The notes beneath the pieces are model-generated. The model was given only the letters and a program-made list of their open reading frames with translations. It did not search any database and had not been told where the DNA came from. From Pseudopyrenochaeta lycopersici (Eukaryota > Ascomycota > Dothideomycetes > Pleosporales > Pseudopyrenochaetaceae), in contig NHZP01000009.1 in the NCBI GenBank assembly GCA_003313425.1, positions 496,001 through 560,000 on the forward strand: a stretch of DNA of 64,000 nucleotides, read 5' to 3'. Below are positions 1 through 9,918 of the stretch, piece after piece. The position numbers and the translations under genes were made by a program. How positions within the stretch are numbered: position 1 is the stretch's first letter; each line of letters begins with the position of its first letter.

Positions 1-656
1 GATAGAGAGGCCTTCTCAATTGGACCTGGGCGCAGCAAAGACTCCATCTCATATACCCCTTTGAATATGACTGTTGCCGCAAGCATCGCGAAGGCGTTTT
101 CATGGAAGACCGGATCTTTCAGATAGTGGTAATACAACGTCAGAAATACGCTGAAGGAGACGGTGAATACTAGTACAAGGGATTTGTACCCCGTGCTCTT
201 ATTGAAAGAAAATAGCGCATAGAAGGTCGTAGACGTAAGATATATCATCGACAATTCATCAAGGAGTTGCATCCAGTCTTTGGCACATCAGAATAGCACT
301 CCGGGGGCCAAGATCAGTCTTACAATTGAGGGTCATGTGGAACAAAAAGCTCCCGACGCCGATGAAAAGCATGTTGAAGAATGCAACCTGCCAGGCAACA
401 TCATGCTTGTTCTGTCTGCAATTTTGAATTCCCCGCACGGCAAGATAGATGAAGAACAAATTTGTCATTGTATTCACAATCTCGGCCGTGTAAATAGTAG
501 CGTAGTAATCCTATAATGTACTCAGCTTTCTCCATAGTCGTAGGGGAGAAGGCTGTTGGGGCGTACTTCTTCACACCAGTTTAGGGTAGCAGTGGCTGGG
601 CTCCAGAAGCCATCGCTGGCTGGGGGGTATGCAAATGATAGAGAGGGCAACGACAT
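1..656 (-). CDS. Alkaline ceramidase (YPC1/YDC1/ACER family), 3' end cut by window edge
   Basis: Integral membrane hydrolase of the ER/Golgi that cleaves ceramide to sphingoid base and fatty acid. Three exons read on the minus strand: 656-567, 510-324 and 277-1, with GT-AG introns 566-511 and 323-278. The spliced protein starts MSLPSLSFAYPP, then runs through DGFWSPATATLNWCEE, DYYATIYTAEIVNTMTNL and FLFHMTLNYWMQLLDELSM, all hallmark stretches of the family. The His of FHMTL and the later HYLKDPVFH are the expected metal-site histidines. The in-frame Met at 656 lies 12 residues before the conserved DGFW, as is usual. About 180 residues are visible of a protein normally near 300, so the C-terminus lies left of the window. 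Family call is firm; substrate preference (phyto- or dihydroceramide) cannot be read. Confidence 0.9.
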
Positions 657-1710
657 TTTCGTTCCGCTAGAAGCAAGAGAAAGACATGAATGCGCAAGAC
701 GTCGTGGTGCGAGTGGTAAAGTCCAGGCGGCGGTCGAGGCACTTGGAAATGCACATGTAACACCTTGCAAAAGCGGCGCCTCGGCACCCAACACACCCCA
801 GTCATACAGGGGAACGCAGCAACCCAAAAGGCGCCCAGGTATGTCATCAAAACTAGTGCCTTTTTCGGCAGCTCCTACGGACGTTATGTAGACCAGCCTC
901 AGCTACAATTTTAGTGGAAAGAAAGCATTGGCAGAAGCGAAGTGACAAAATGCAGAAAGAAATGCGTTTATCCATTTCTACGAGGTGAGCTAAAATTTAA
1001 GTTGGTTGCTGAAAATAGTTTTAGCTCAAGTTTAAGATAAGCACGAATTAAATGACTGCAGAAAGGCTCTACAGAATTATCGTCCTCCTCCCCCAGGTGG
1101 CCATCTGCAAGCTCTTGGCTCCAACGCCACAGTGATACCATAGCTTTTGGGTAAGGTCGCTCACATACCAGATATGCCTGACACCCACAGTAATATCAAT
1201 GTACAAGGGTGCAGATGACTCAATTAGCTGAACGGCAGTGAAAATGGTAGCTATTGATATTCTGCAGCAAACTATCTTCAATAAGGATTTCCAAACTCGC
1301 AAGCCTTTAGCACAACAGATAGAAAAAGCAGAGTAGATGTGTTCATATATATCTGTTTCAAAATTTACAACAAAAGCCATGAAAGCTTCACAAATACCTC
1401 AAACTATTCGATGATAGGCCACCATTGTATCTCACGTCTGTGGATGCGGCTCTGGGCGGTGAAAACTAATTGACTAGAATTTCTCCCTTCGATTAGCGCC
1501 GTATCACCCATTTACAAGCAAACTCCCTCCGTGCCGCAAGCCTCTCGCCCTTCGATCAGCCTGCACCGCCGAATCTCAGATTTCTCAGATCTTCTTCGTA
1601 TACATGCGTAACCATATCATTGACTTTCCCAGTCAACTCGAACTCACACACCCACAAGCAGAATTGTAGCAACTCAGTCTTTCCTACGAGACTGTCAAGG
1701 TCTTTGCAGA
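657..1710. other. Intergenic, no gene seen
   Basis: Between the ceramidase start (minus) and the SDR start (plus), so it holds both promoters. Only short ORFs without family signature are present. Confidence 0.5.
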
Positions 1711-2659
1711 ATGGGGCTTTCACAGAAAACTGTACTCGTTGTTGGTAGGTTCACCGAACACAATCTCGCTATATACCTAGTCTAACATGACCTAAGGAGC
1801 TAACAGAGGTATCGGATTGACTTTCATAAAGACACTAAAGGAACGAGGTTGGTCGACGATTGGGTCAATTCGGCCTGAAACCCGCGGCGATGCTTCTGTT
1901 GAAGAGGTGCGTACGACACAGATATAGAGCAAGAAAATATTGACTCGCGACCCAATAGCTGGCCGCTACCGGATCTCGAATCGTCCAGATTGATTACAAA
2001 ATTGAAGAGACGATAAGGCAAGCAGCGGCGGAATTGGAAGATGTGAAACTCGATATGTTGATCAATTGCGCCGGTAATTTTGGCTTCAAATTTCAAGTTT
2101 TCGGTCACTAACCACAGCAGGTATCGCTGTTCAGCCTCCTCAATGGCAAGATCATTTAAAAGACGATCTGATGGAACGCTTTGAAGTCATGACAGTGGTA
2201 GTATTATAGTGTGCTGCTATGTAGGCCAAAAGCTCACAGATACAGGGGCCGTTTCTGGCGATCAAACACTTCTTTCCACACATCCTGCGAGAAGGTGGCG
2301 GAACGATCGTTAACATATCTTCAAGCTCTGGAAGCCTAGCTGGCATGGTTCCATAGTTACGATGAAAAGGCGCATCTGACCTATTGATAGGTAATGACGA
2401 CGAGCGATTTGTTGGATACAAAATGGCTAAGGCTGCTTTGAATCAACTCACTGTTACTCTAGCCAACGACTACAAAAAGAATGGCTACCCAGTCAGCATC
2501 GTAGCTTTTCAGCCCGGCTACATCAAGACCAAGCTTACCGGGTATAAAGGGCTGATTGATATTAATGAATCAGTGGCTGGAATGGTCAACCTAACGGAGA
2601 CAGTGACTCCAGAGGGATCACCGTACTTCCTCAGTTGGAAGGGAGAAACAATACCTTAG
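1711..2659 (+). CDS. Short-chain dehydrogenase/reductase (C-factor/sniffer-like), six exons
   Basis: NAD(P)-dependent SDR, 233 residues. Exons: 1711-1744, 1797-1906, 1959-2073, 2121-2197, 2246-2342, 2391-2659; they sum to 702 nt. Splicing rebuilds the nucleotide-binding motif GANRGIG across intron 1, then LDMLINCAG, the Ser-rich NISSSSGS strand and the catalytic YKMAK (YxxxK). Five introns of about 50 nt in a 233-residue gene is dense. The fifth intron (2343-2390) must start with GC rather than GT to keep frame, because the only GT alternatives break the frame or reach a TAG. This is either a rare GC-AG intron or an early lesion. Substrate unknown. It converges on the M20 hydrolase next door. 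Confidence 0.82.
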
Positions 2660-2843
2660 TAAATCCTTGTTGGCTTAGTACCTGGCCCGTAATGTCTGGA
2701 AAAAAAAGCATTGGAAAACGGACACGGATAGTCACAAATTTTCATTATTCTCAAAACTCACACGGACATGACATGCAATTAACTAGACATTATTATCGTG
2801 GTAATTCCTGGTTCGGTAACTGGGTTGACCTGTACACAAGATC

Positions 2844-4193
2844 CTAGACTTGCTGCCCCAAAAATGTCAGCGCAGCTAGCGCCATAGCATCTGTGCCTGT
2901 GCGAATGGACTGCTCGATCACAGGACAAAAATGAGAAGAGTGGTTCCCAGGTAGTCGATCGAGTTCATGATTCTTTTCTGCCTCATCCCATTTGTCTGGG
3001 TCTGTTGTACCAAAATCCCAGTAGACGTACGGGGTATTGTATGGGCGTGCGAGCAAACTAAAATCTTCACTAGCTGTATCCGGGCTCATCTTCAAAACAG
3101 CATTACCGAAACACGAACGAAATGTCTCCGTTAGGATCGATGCTGCGTGATCATTGTTGACCGTGGGCGGTACACTCTTTACGCGATTAAAGTCGGGTTG
3201 TTGTTCCATTCCAGCAGCTGTGCATTCTGCTTGGACGACCCTCCGAACAGCTGTTCGAATCTTATCCATAACCTCCTCTTTGTAGGCTCTCATGTTCAGC
3301 TGTAAGTCTGCCGTGTCCGGTATGATACTTGCTGTGTGACCTGCCCTGAAACTACCGCAAGTCACCACTGCAAAGTCCTGGGGGCTTATTTCACGGCTGA
3401 CAATCGTCTGCAATCGAACCAGAGCATGAGCACCTGTGATGACTGGATCGAGACAGTGATTGGGACTCGAGCCGTGGCCCCCACGACCGTGAATGCGGAT
3501 ATCGCACGAGTCGCAAGCCGTCAGGATGGGGCCATCGGCAATAAGGAGTCGCCCAGCCTTGTCCTTGGTGGAATGTTGAGCCAGTAGTATAGACGGTTGA
3601 GGTATTTTGTCATACAGTTGGTCATCGACCATAGCCTGCGCACCTTCAAAAGTTTCTTCTGCCGGCTGAAATAAGGCAACGAGGGTACCAGACCAAGCAG
3701 TTTTGGCTCGGAGAAGGATTTCAACCGCAGCCAATAGACAAGCCATATGCATGTCATGACCACAGCCATGGAATACCGGTACAACCTCGCCGTGTGCGTC
3801 CTTCATGTGTTTTTTGCTTGCATACGGCAGGCCCGTTAGCTCCTCAAGAGGCAACGCATCCAGTTCGGACCTGAGGAGGACCACAGGCCCCTCTCCATTT
3901 TTGAAAATGCCAACAACGCCATGTCCCCCGAGGTTGTTGATGATTTCAAGCTCTCGATGCTCCTTGAGAACGTGCTCTATCTTGACCGCGGTGTTTGCTT
4001 CTTGTCCTGACAACTCCGGGTCCGCATGGAGCTCGCGGTATAATTCTTCGTATTTTTTGATATCCGGGTAGTGGTACTCTACAATCTCCTTCAGCTTACG
4101 AGGATCTAATTTTTGTGAGTCGTTTAGTACTGAAACCACAAGAGGTACGTATGCTACCGACCTTTTTTGAACATCCTCAGTTCTTACGGACAT
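2844..4193 (-). CDS. M20 family amidohydrolase (hippurate / N-acyl-amino-acid hydrolase type)
   Basis: Zinc-dependent hydrolase of N-acyl or peptide amides. One uninterrupted reading frame of 449 residues from the Met at 4193. An in-frame upstream Met at 4280 exists, but the added 29 residues are hydrophobic and unlike the family. Metal and catalytic motifs are present: FHGCGHDMHMA, LFQPAEETFEG, and the dimerisation-domain stretch HGRGGHGSSPNH. The C-terminal part has the SEDFS signature typical of M20D members. A yeast-like TACTAAAC followed by TTAG near 4106-4130 hints at an intron, but no donor there gives a length divisible by three, so I keep one exon. Substrate unknown. Confidence 0.88.
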   Translation of the reverse strand: MSVRTEDVQKRSVAYVPLVVSVLNDSQKLDPRKLKEIVEYHYPDIKKYEELYRELHADPELSGQEANTAVKIEHVLKEHRELEIINNLGGHGVVGIFKNGEGPVVLLRSELDALPLEELTGLPYASKKHMKDAHGEVVPVFHGCGHDMHMACLLAAVEILLRAKTAWSGTLVALFQPAEETFEGAQAMVDDQLYDKIPQPSILLAQHSTKDKAGRLLIADGPILTACDSCDIRIHGRGGHGSSPNHCLDPVITGAHALVRLQTIVSREISPQDFAVVTCGSFRAGHTASIIPDTADLQLNMRAYKEEVMDKIRTAVRRVVQAECTAAGMEQQPDFNRVKSVPPTVNNDHAASILTETFRSCFGNAVLKMSPDTASEDFSLLARPYNTPYVYWDFGTTDPDKWDEAEKNHELDRLPGNHSSHFCPVIEQSIRTGTDAMALAALTFLGQQV

Positions 4194-5080
4194 GAACACA
4201 AATTCTTTGCTAAAAAAGTGTGTGAAGAAGCCACAAAGTGGAGATAGGTAAGAGCCAGATGAGCGATGCGGATGCAACACTAGGCGTTCGGTTCGTTGTT
4301 GCCTTCAACCTCCACAGCTTACACTACTGTTTCCGGTGGTGCAGAGCCGCGATGATACTCCAAAAGAGAGGGTTCCCTCTAACCAGTAAGGTCGAGTTAT
4401 AGCGCAGTACAGGTGCAGAGTCAAGACAATGTGTGCGTGTGTGGTTGCAGTAAGCTTGGCTTCCCAGTTGAGTTGATAGTTGGCGTGTTGACATGCACCC
4501 TTCATTCGAAGCTATGACCCCACCTGCTAGAGCTCCACCTAGGATGCTATTTAGTGGCATCCAATGCCTCAGGAGGAGTGTATCACAAACGAGCCTTATC
4601 AAAATCTCCAATATATCGCATCTCAAACATCTAGCCTACGTGGCTTCGTTAAACTTCCTCATTAGAACAACATGGACAGAATCTCACTCATTAACGGTAC
4701 GAGTACCGCTTCAAACAAATTTAACAGACAAGAACAGTCCACTCACAAAAACTCAGCCCAGGAAAGAGTGCATCACCACTGATCGCATGGAGTCGCAAAC
4801 CGAGATGAATAATCGCAACCCGTACCGGAGCACTGACAACAATCGTCTGCACATGCCCCGCTCAAAGGGCCGATGAACTCGACCACCCTGACAACGGTTA
4901 TAGGCAACGAGAGCATTGTTTGATGTATCGAACAATCCTTTCTCTCGATTGACACCACAGGGAGAATGAAGTCATTCTTGTGATTGATCAGGACAGGCAT
5001 CCAGCAGAGCAGCACCGCGATGGCGGATTACTTGAGTTTACGTAGCACATCAAATCAGAGAATTACCATTGTTCTCACTT
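4194..5080. other. Intergenic, no convincing gene
   Basis: Upstream side of the M20 gene. ORFs of 60-127 codons overlap each other on both strands (for example 4493-4876 plus, 4324-4626 minus) and none shows a recognisable domain. Confidence 0.4.
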
Positions 5081-5401
5081 CTACGCTTTCCGTGCTTGCT
5101 GTCCAGTCTCTGTCAACACATTTGTGCATGCAGCATGTGGAACGGGTCCTATATGGTATTGGTTGAATTAGATAGCACAAAAATCCTAGAACCACCTACC
5201 TCCATCACCTCTGTTTGATGCGCTGTCCAACGTTATGGCCATTGTAGGCCCGTCTGGTTGCTGATCAGCAAGCCAGGACCATCTATAGTGCTTCCTATAC
5301 TTCGCAAACGCTTCCATCTCAACATGAGAAGAGAGAACTTCGTCGATCTCCAACTTATCATCCTCTTTGGAAGATCCCCGATTACAGAGAGTGAGTGGCG
5401 T
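5081..5401 (-). CDS. Possible 3' exons of an unrecognised gene or remnant
   Basis: A stretch that reads like protein rather than noise: exon 5401-5200 opens after a TTAAAAG acceptor and gives 67 residues including EIDEVLSSHVEMEAFAKY and RWSWLADQQPDGPTM. It is followed by a 51-nt GT-AG intron (5199-5149) and a 22-codon last exon ending in TAG at 5081. Composition (Trp, acidic and aromatic residues, no stops) is coding-like. I could not join it to a start codon; the ORFs at 5624-6062 on the same strand may be upstream pieces. No family recognised, so this may be the tail of a live gene or a relic. Confidence 0.3.
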
Positions 5402-6728
5402 CTTTTAACCACTTAGAAGGGTCTACAGATGCTGTGCAGGGTGTTAGATTTTGTTTCTAGGCACATTCTCGTGATGTTTACTTGATCATGAGTATACGGG
5501 AATATCTTATTCGATCTGACGGTCCTTAGCTCTGATGAAGTTTATTCTAATGCGATCCTAAACCCCTTGATCAGAGAAGCCTATGCAGTTAGTTATTGTA
5601 TTAATTGATGTATTGATGCATATCTATATGAGCGATAGAGACTGGTGGAGCAATGTAATGGCGGCTGTATACAACATCTTGATCTTCAAATTGATTGATG
5701 ATGCTGGTAACATTTTGCAAAACCAGCATCCGAAAGCCATACGCAATGAGAAAACTCGCCATACGCGCCAGTGAAAGGAGAGGACTGCTTCCAATCGACC
5801 CACATAGCCTGGCCTGCGCTTGAAATTGTAACTAGCATCGCCTCTGGAGTTTACAAAGTTCACAACAGTCTCCTGTGCATGCGATGTGGCATTCCCCTTC
5901 ACTTTGTTTGTTTGTATTTGCCATGTTTCGCGCTAGTACCGTAGACACTAGCATAAGCTTGAAAAGAGACTCAACGCTTCGCGAGGTCTCCTCCACTTCA
6001 CGACACGCATCCGGGGATTTCGACTTAACGTATGATAACTTGGAATTCAAGTAAGGCACCATTAATAAGACAAACGCAGATTACGATGCGTTCCAGACTT
6101 CTCAAATCCTAAGGCTAGCTCCTCCGATTGTATACATTGGTTGAGCCCAGTTCAATGAAAAAGCTACTACAAAACTCACCAGATCCGCCTTAAATTTGCT
6201 GGTCACTATGGCAGACTACCGCAGTCAGAAGTAGCACTGTAAGTGACCATGTTGGGAGATTCTCCTTGCTTTTCCAGCACTGACTTTCATCTGCAGAATC
6301 ACGTTTGATCAAACGATCGATCAATTCAGGTTAATACCGCATCGTAAACCAGAACATCCGATGGCTTTGTTCAAGAAGGCCGCGTACCTGCAGTCACTGG
6401 TCGTGAAGATCACAAGGCCGTGATTGACGAAGCTATCAAACTGATAAAAGAGGTGAAGCCAGAGCTTTAGGGCCAAGAAAACTTCGAGCTCAAGAACTTC
6501 GACAGCAGTGTGTCGGTTTGGTCACTTTGATGTATTTCTAACCTCATTTCTTCAATGATGGGGATACGAGTACTAGGGCGTCTGAAGAATTAGAGATGCG
6601 CAATGGAGATATAGTAGTTACACGTCTCAGATTATCACATGCTCTCTTGAGTTGCGGAGAGACAATCTCCCCTCTAAACGTTTCATTTTATATTGTGAGA
6701 TAATAACTTTGAATTCATTTCAATCGTC
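5402..6728. other. Gene-poor region with a coding-like scrap
   Basis: No complete gene. On the plus strand, 6328-6471 is an open frame ending in TAG whose last residues (QEGRVPAVTGREDHK, then AVIDEAIKLIKEVKPEL) look like the C-terminus of a real protein. No start or upstream exon could be attached. Probably degraded coding sequence. Confidence 0.3.
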
Positions 6729-6847
6729 ACATACGACCATAGGACGTTGAGACCACGGCTTCCCGTCCGCTCAGCCTTAGTTAAGCAACGTACCGGCGGA
6801 TTAGTAGTCAGGTGGGTGACCACTGGCGAATCCCCGCTGTTGTATGT
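6729..6847 (+). rRNA. 5S ribosomal RNA
   Basis: 119 nt that match the filamentous-fungal 5S pattern. The 5' ACATACGACCATAG pairs with the 3' CTGTTGTATGT to form helix I. GGCTTCCCGTCCGCTCAGCC and the internal-promoter box GTTAAGCAACG follow, then the loop E / helix IV block TTAGTAGTCAGGTGGGTGACC. A run of five T (6847-6851) ends the gene, as expected for RNA polymerase III. It is solitary, which fits the dispersed 5S genes of Pezizomycotina. I see no compensating damage in the stems, so it looks functional. Confidence 0.94.
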
Positions 6848-7099
6848 TTTTGGCAAGTCTTTTTTGCCCCAATCATGATTTATTCGTTGTCATAAAAGCT
6901 CAGGTTCAATTGCGGAAGCAGGCTTTGGTTAAGTACTTTTTGAGGAAGGCCACTTGGGCGGAGACAAGCCAAAACTGCCGATAATGTGAGGCGAGGATCA
7001 CAGGCAAACCCCACCATCATCTTGTTTCACTTCCAGTAATAAACAAAAAGTGGGCATTCACGAGGTGTTTTTCTGTCTAACAGCGTGGAAGCAATATCT

Positions 7100-9168
7100 A
7101 TGGAGACCCAAACAGTTAAAATGTCTCCAAGATGTGATGTGTGTCACGATTTGGACTTCCGTCGTGGCCGCCCAAACCCCATGAGACAGACAGTTGTAGA
7201 CATCAGCCAGGCTGCAAACGATGGCTGCCGCGCTTGCCAGATTCTATTATTTCGCTATCCAACCGTATCAATGTCGCAACAAGCATAATTCCGACTTAAG
7301 CTTGTTCGTCGAATTGTGGCCGAGTCTGCCCTATGGCGATATTGGCCGAACGAAGTGTCTTCTTGTTTCGCGCGCTTCAGACGAACGGCCCGGATCAGCC
7401 CCGGAGACTATTGCAACTTTGGAAATCTCTACTCACAATGGTGAGAGTCTAAATTCTTTCATGATTCTGTGATGTTTGTCTAAACAGCTTAGGTTGCCCA
7501 TATAAGGTGATTAATAAAAGTCATCCTACATGTGGAGACACAGGATCAGACGAGGCCATCTCGAGGATTGCAACTTGGGTCCAAGAATGCTTACAAGAGC
7601 ATGAAAGTTGTAAGCAAGCTTACACACCAGAAGATTCAGCGTCGCCGGCGCGCTTGATCGAAATTCGCCTTGATCTATCGCACCAAGATCAGTATCATGT
7701 AAAGTTGATCGAGCCAACAGCCAGTAAGATAGAATATATTTGCTTAAGTCACTGTTGGGGCTCTCAAAATTTTATACAGACTACAAGTATGACGATTGCT
7801 GGGTTTCGGAGCGGCATACCATGGGGCGATTTACCCAAAACATTCCAGGATGCAGTCTCCGTCACCTATCGCCTAGGATTGCGGCATATCTGGATTGATT
7901 CTCTCTGCATTCGCCAAGATGATATCGAAGATTGGAGGCGAGAAGGCGGTAAAATGCACCATATTTACTCCGGTGCATATCTCACAATAGCTGCATCGAA
8001 AGCTGCTTCTGCCAATGAGGGTTGCTTTAACAGATCCAAGGCGCACTACTCTAGGGCTCTAACCTGGACTGATAGTGACTCCAAGCACGACATTCACGTC
8101 CGTGAGATTTTCCAACACGCGAACCTTGGTACCGATGGTGAGGGTACTCTTCCGCTCATGCACCGAGGCTGGGTCTTCCAAGAGCGATTGCTTTCTCCTC
8201 GGATTATCCACTTTGCTCCAACTGAGCTGCTATGGGAATGCTTGGAGAGATCAGAATGCGAATGCTCGAGGTTATCAGAATATCTAACATCATCTCCTGT
8301 CAAAAAGCCTGTTATTATTCAAGATGACCCAAAATCAAGAAGCTATGGCCCGTCTACTCAACAACGCCTCTGGCAAGAAATTGTTCAAGAATACTCGAAG
8401 AGACAACTCACTTATCAGAAAGATATCTTCCCAGCGTTACAGGGAATAGCCAAGCGTATATATGAGCATACAAAAATCAATTATTACGCAGGACTATGGG
8501 AAGGAACACTTTTGCTAGACATGTTATGGAGAGCGAACGAGCGAACTGCTCGACCACAGGCATACAGGGCTCCAAGCTGGTCATGGGCTTCTGTTGGGGG
8601 AGGAGTCTCTTGGATGATGATATCTGATGACTCATACGTTGAGCTTGCTTCCATCGTTTCGATTTGTACGACTCCTATTGCAGATGACGGTTTTGGTGAG
8701 CTGATTGGTGCTTCGCTACGGCTCAAAGGCCGTTGTGCTCGAGCAGCACTAAGCTGCTTTACGTCACCGAGGAACCAACAATACAAAAGGTTTCAGCTGG
8801 CTCTGGGGCCGCCTCGTGCATTTGAGAAGCATCTTCTGTATTGTGGTGTGGACTATGACATCCTTAGCCATCATCAAGGAGCTAAGGACGCTTCATCACA
8901 CCCATCCGGACAATCCACACTGGAAGCGGGAGGAGTTCAACACTCCACAAATGCCGTTTCATCTGGCGATAAACCTATACCAGACTTTGAGAACGTTCTC
9001 GTCATGAAAGTCGCGAGGCACAGCAAATACTCGATGAGCGTCTACCTTGCGTTCAGATGTGTGCATGAGGAGCGGCAACAATTTGAGCGGTTCGCTCTGG
9101 CATACAGTGAGGTTCCGGAACATGACGAGTACCTTGATCATGAAGAGAAGGTGATAGATGTTATTTAG
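7100..9168 (+). CDS. HET-domain (heterokaryon incompatibility) protein, apparent frameshift near the N-terminus
   Basis: Allorecognition-type protein. Exon 1 from 7100, intron 7441-7492 (acceptor CTTAG keeps frame), exon 2 to 9168. The HET domain follows a CDVCHDLDF / DGCRACQILL N-terminal Cys region. Its motifs are YICLSHCWG, GLRHIWIDSLCIRQDD, KMHHIYSGAYLTIAASKA and RGWVFQERLLSPRIIHF. The C-terminal part shows RAPSWSWASVGGG. Exon 1 starts in one frame (ATG 7100 to a TAA at about 7286) while the rest of the conserved N-terminal region continues in the next frame from about 7250 (FAIQPYQCRNKHN). One extra base, for example a T in the TTT at about 7249, would explain it; no intron of suitable length does. 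It is either a pseudogene or a sequence error. Function in self/non-self recognition is inferred from the family. Confidence 0.8.
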
Positions 9169-9918
9169 GGTATGGCCATCACTGCTAAAACCCACTTCTC
9201 GTGCTCTTACTCATGGTTTTCTGGAGATTGATGATCAGAACAACAGGAAGAGCAGGATCTCTATCGGTTCCTCGGAAAGAGCAAATAGTTCTTAGTTCCA
9301 TTATATAGGTTTCCAAGATTAATATCGAGATAGCTATCCCACTCCTCATTGATATCAATACAATAACAAGATGCAATTTTGGCGCTATATTGTATTGCAT
9401 TGCATCTCAGCTGCGCCATGTCGTTTATTTTGCATAGGCTAGTGCGTGGCTGAATCACGCCTCTGAGGCCACGGAGCCACGCGATGTAAGCGAAATGACG
9501 TTGGGTCGCAATTCCTTCGATGAGCGAGTGCTTCGCAGTATTGCCGCACATGAGTTTCTACTCTCTAAGCAATAAGTAGAGTCAAATACAAGTAAATAAT
9601 CACCTACACTGTGTAGCTACAATCTTCGACAGCTACTTCCCAGATATTAGAGCGTCGTGGTCTCTATTCAGCCCACATGGGTAATTTATTTTTGTACAAC
9701 AGCCACGGATTTCAGGGATCACTTTTCAGCCCATGGCACTTTTCGATGGGAAGTCACGTAATCAGCACCAACCACCGATAGCATAGTTGTGCTTCGCCCC
9801 CAATCATGCAGCCTTCATGCAGCCACAAGTGGCGAACCCGCGAGGGAACCGAGCTATAACCTCAGACTGCATTCGAATATTGGTCATTTCAGAAGCTTTG
9901 GTTCCAGTTCTTCGCATC
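9169..9918. other. Intergenic, no gene seen
   Basis: Separates the HET gene and the following membrane protein gene, both on the plus strand. Only short overlapping ORFs. Confidence 0.5.

Noticed and set aside
4106..4161. Possible intron near the start of the M20 gene (TACTAAAC and TTAG present)
   Set aside because: None of the GT donors gives a length divisible by three; the uninterrupted frame is simpler.
1711..4193. Secondary-metabolite cluster idea (SDR plus M20 hydrolase)
   Set aside because: No backbone synthase, regulator or dedicated transporter nearby; the genes converge rather than form a co-directed set.
4493..4876. 127-codon plus-strand ORF
   Set aside because: Overlaps equally long minus-strand ORFs; composition not protein-like; no signature.
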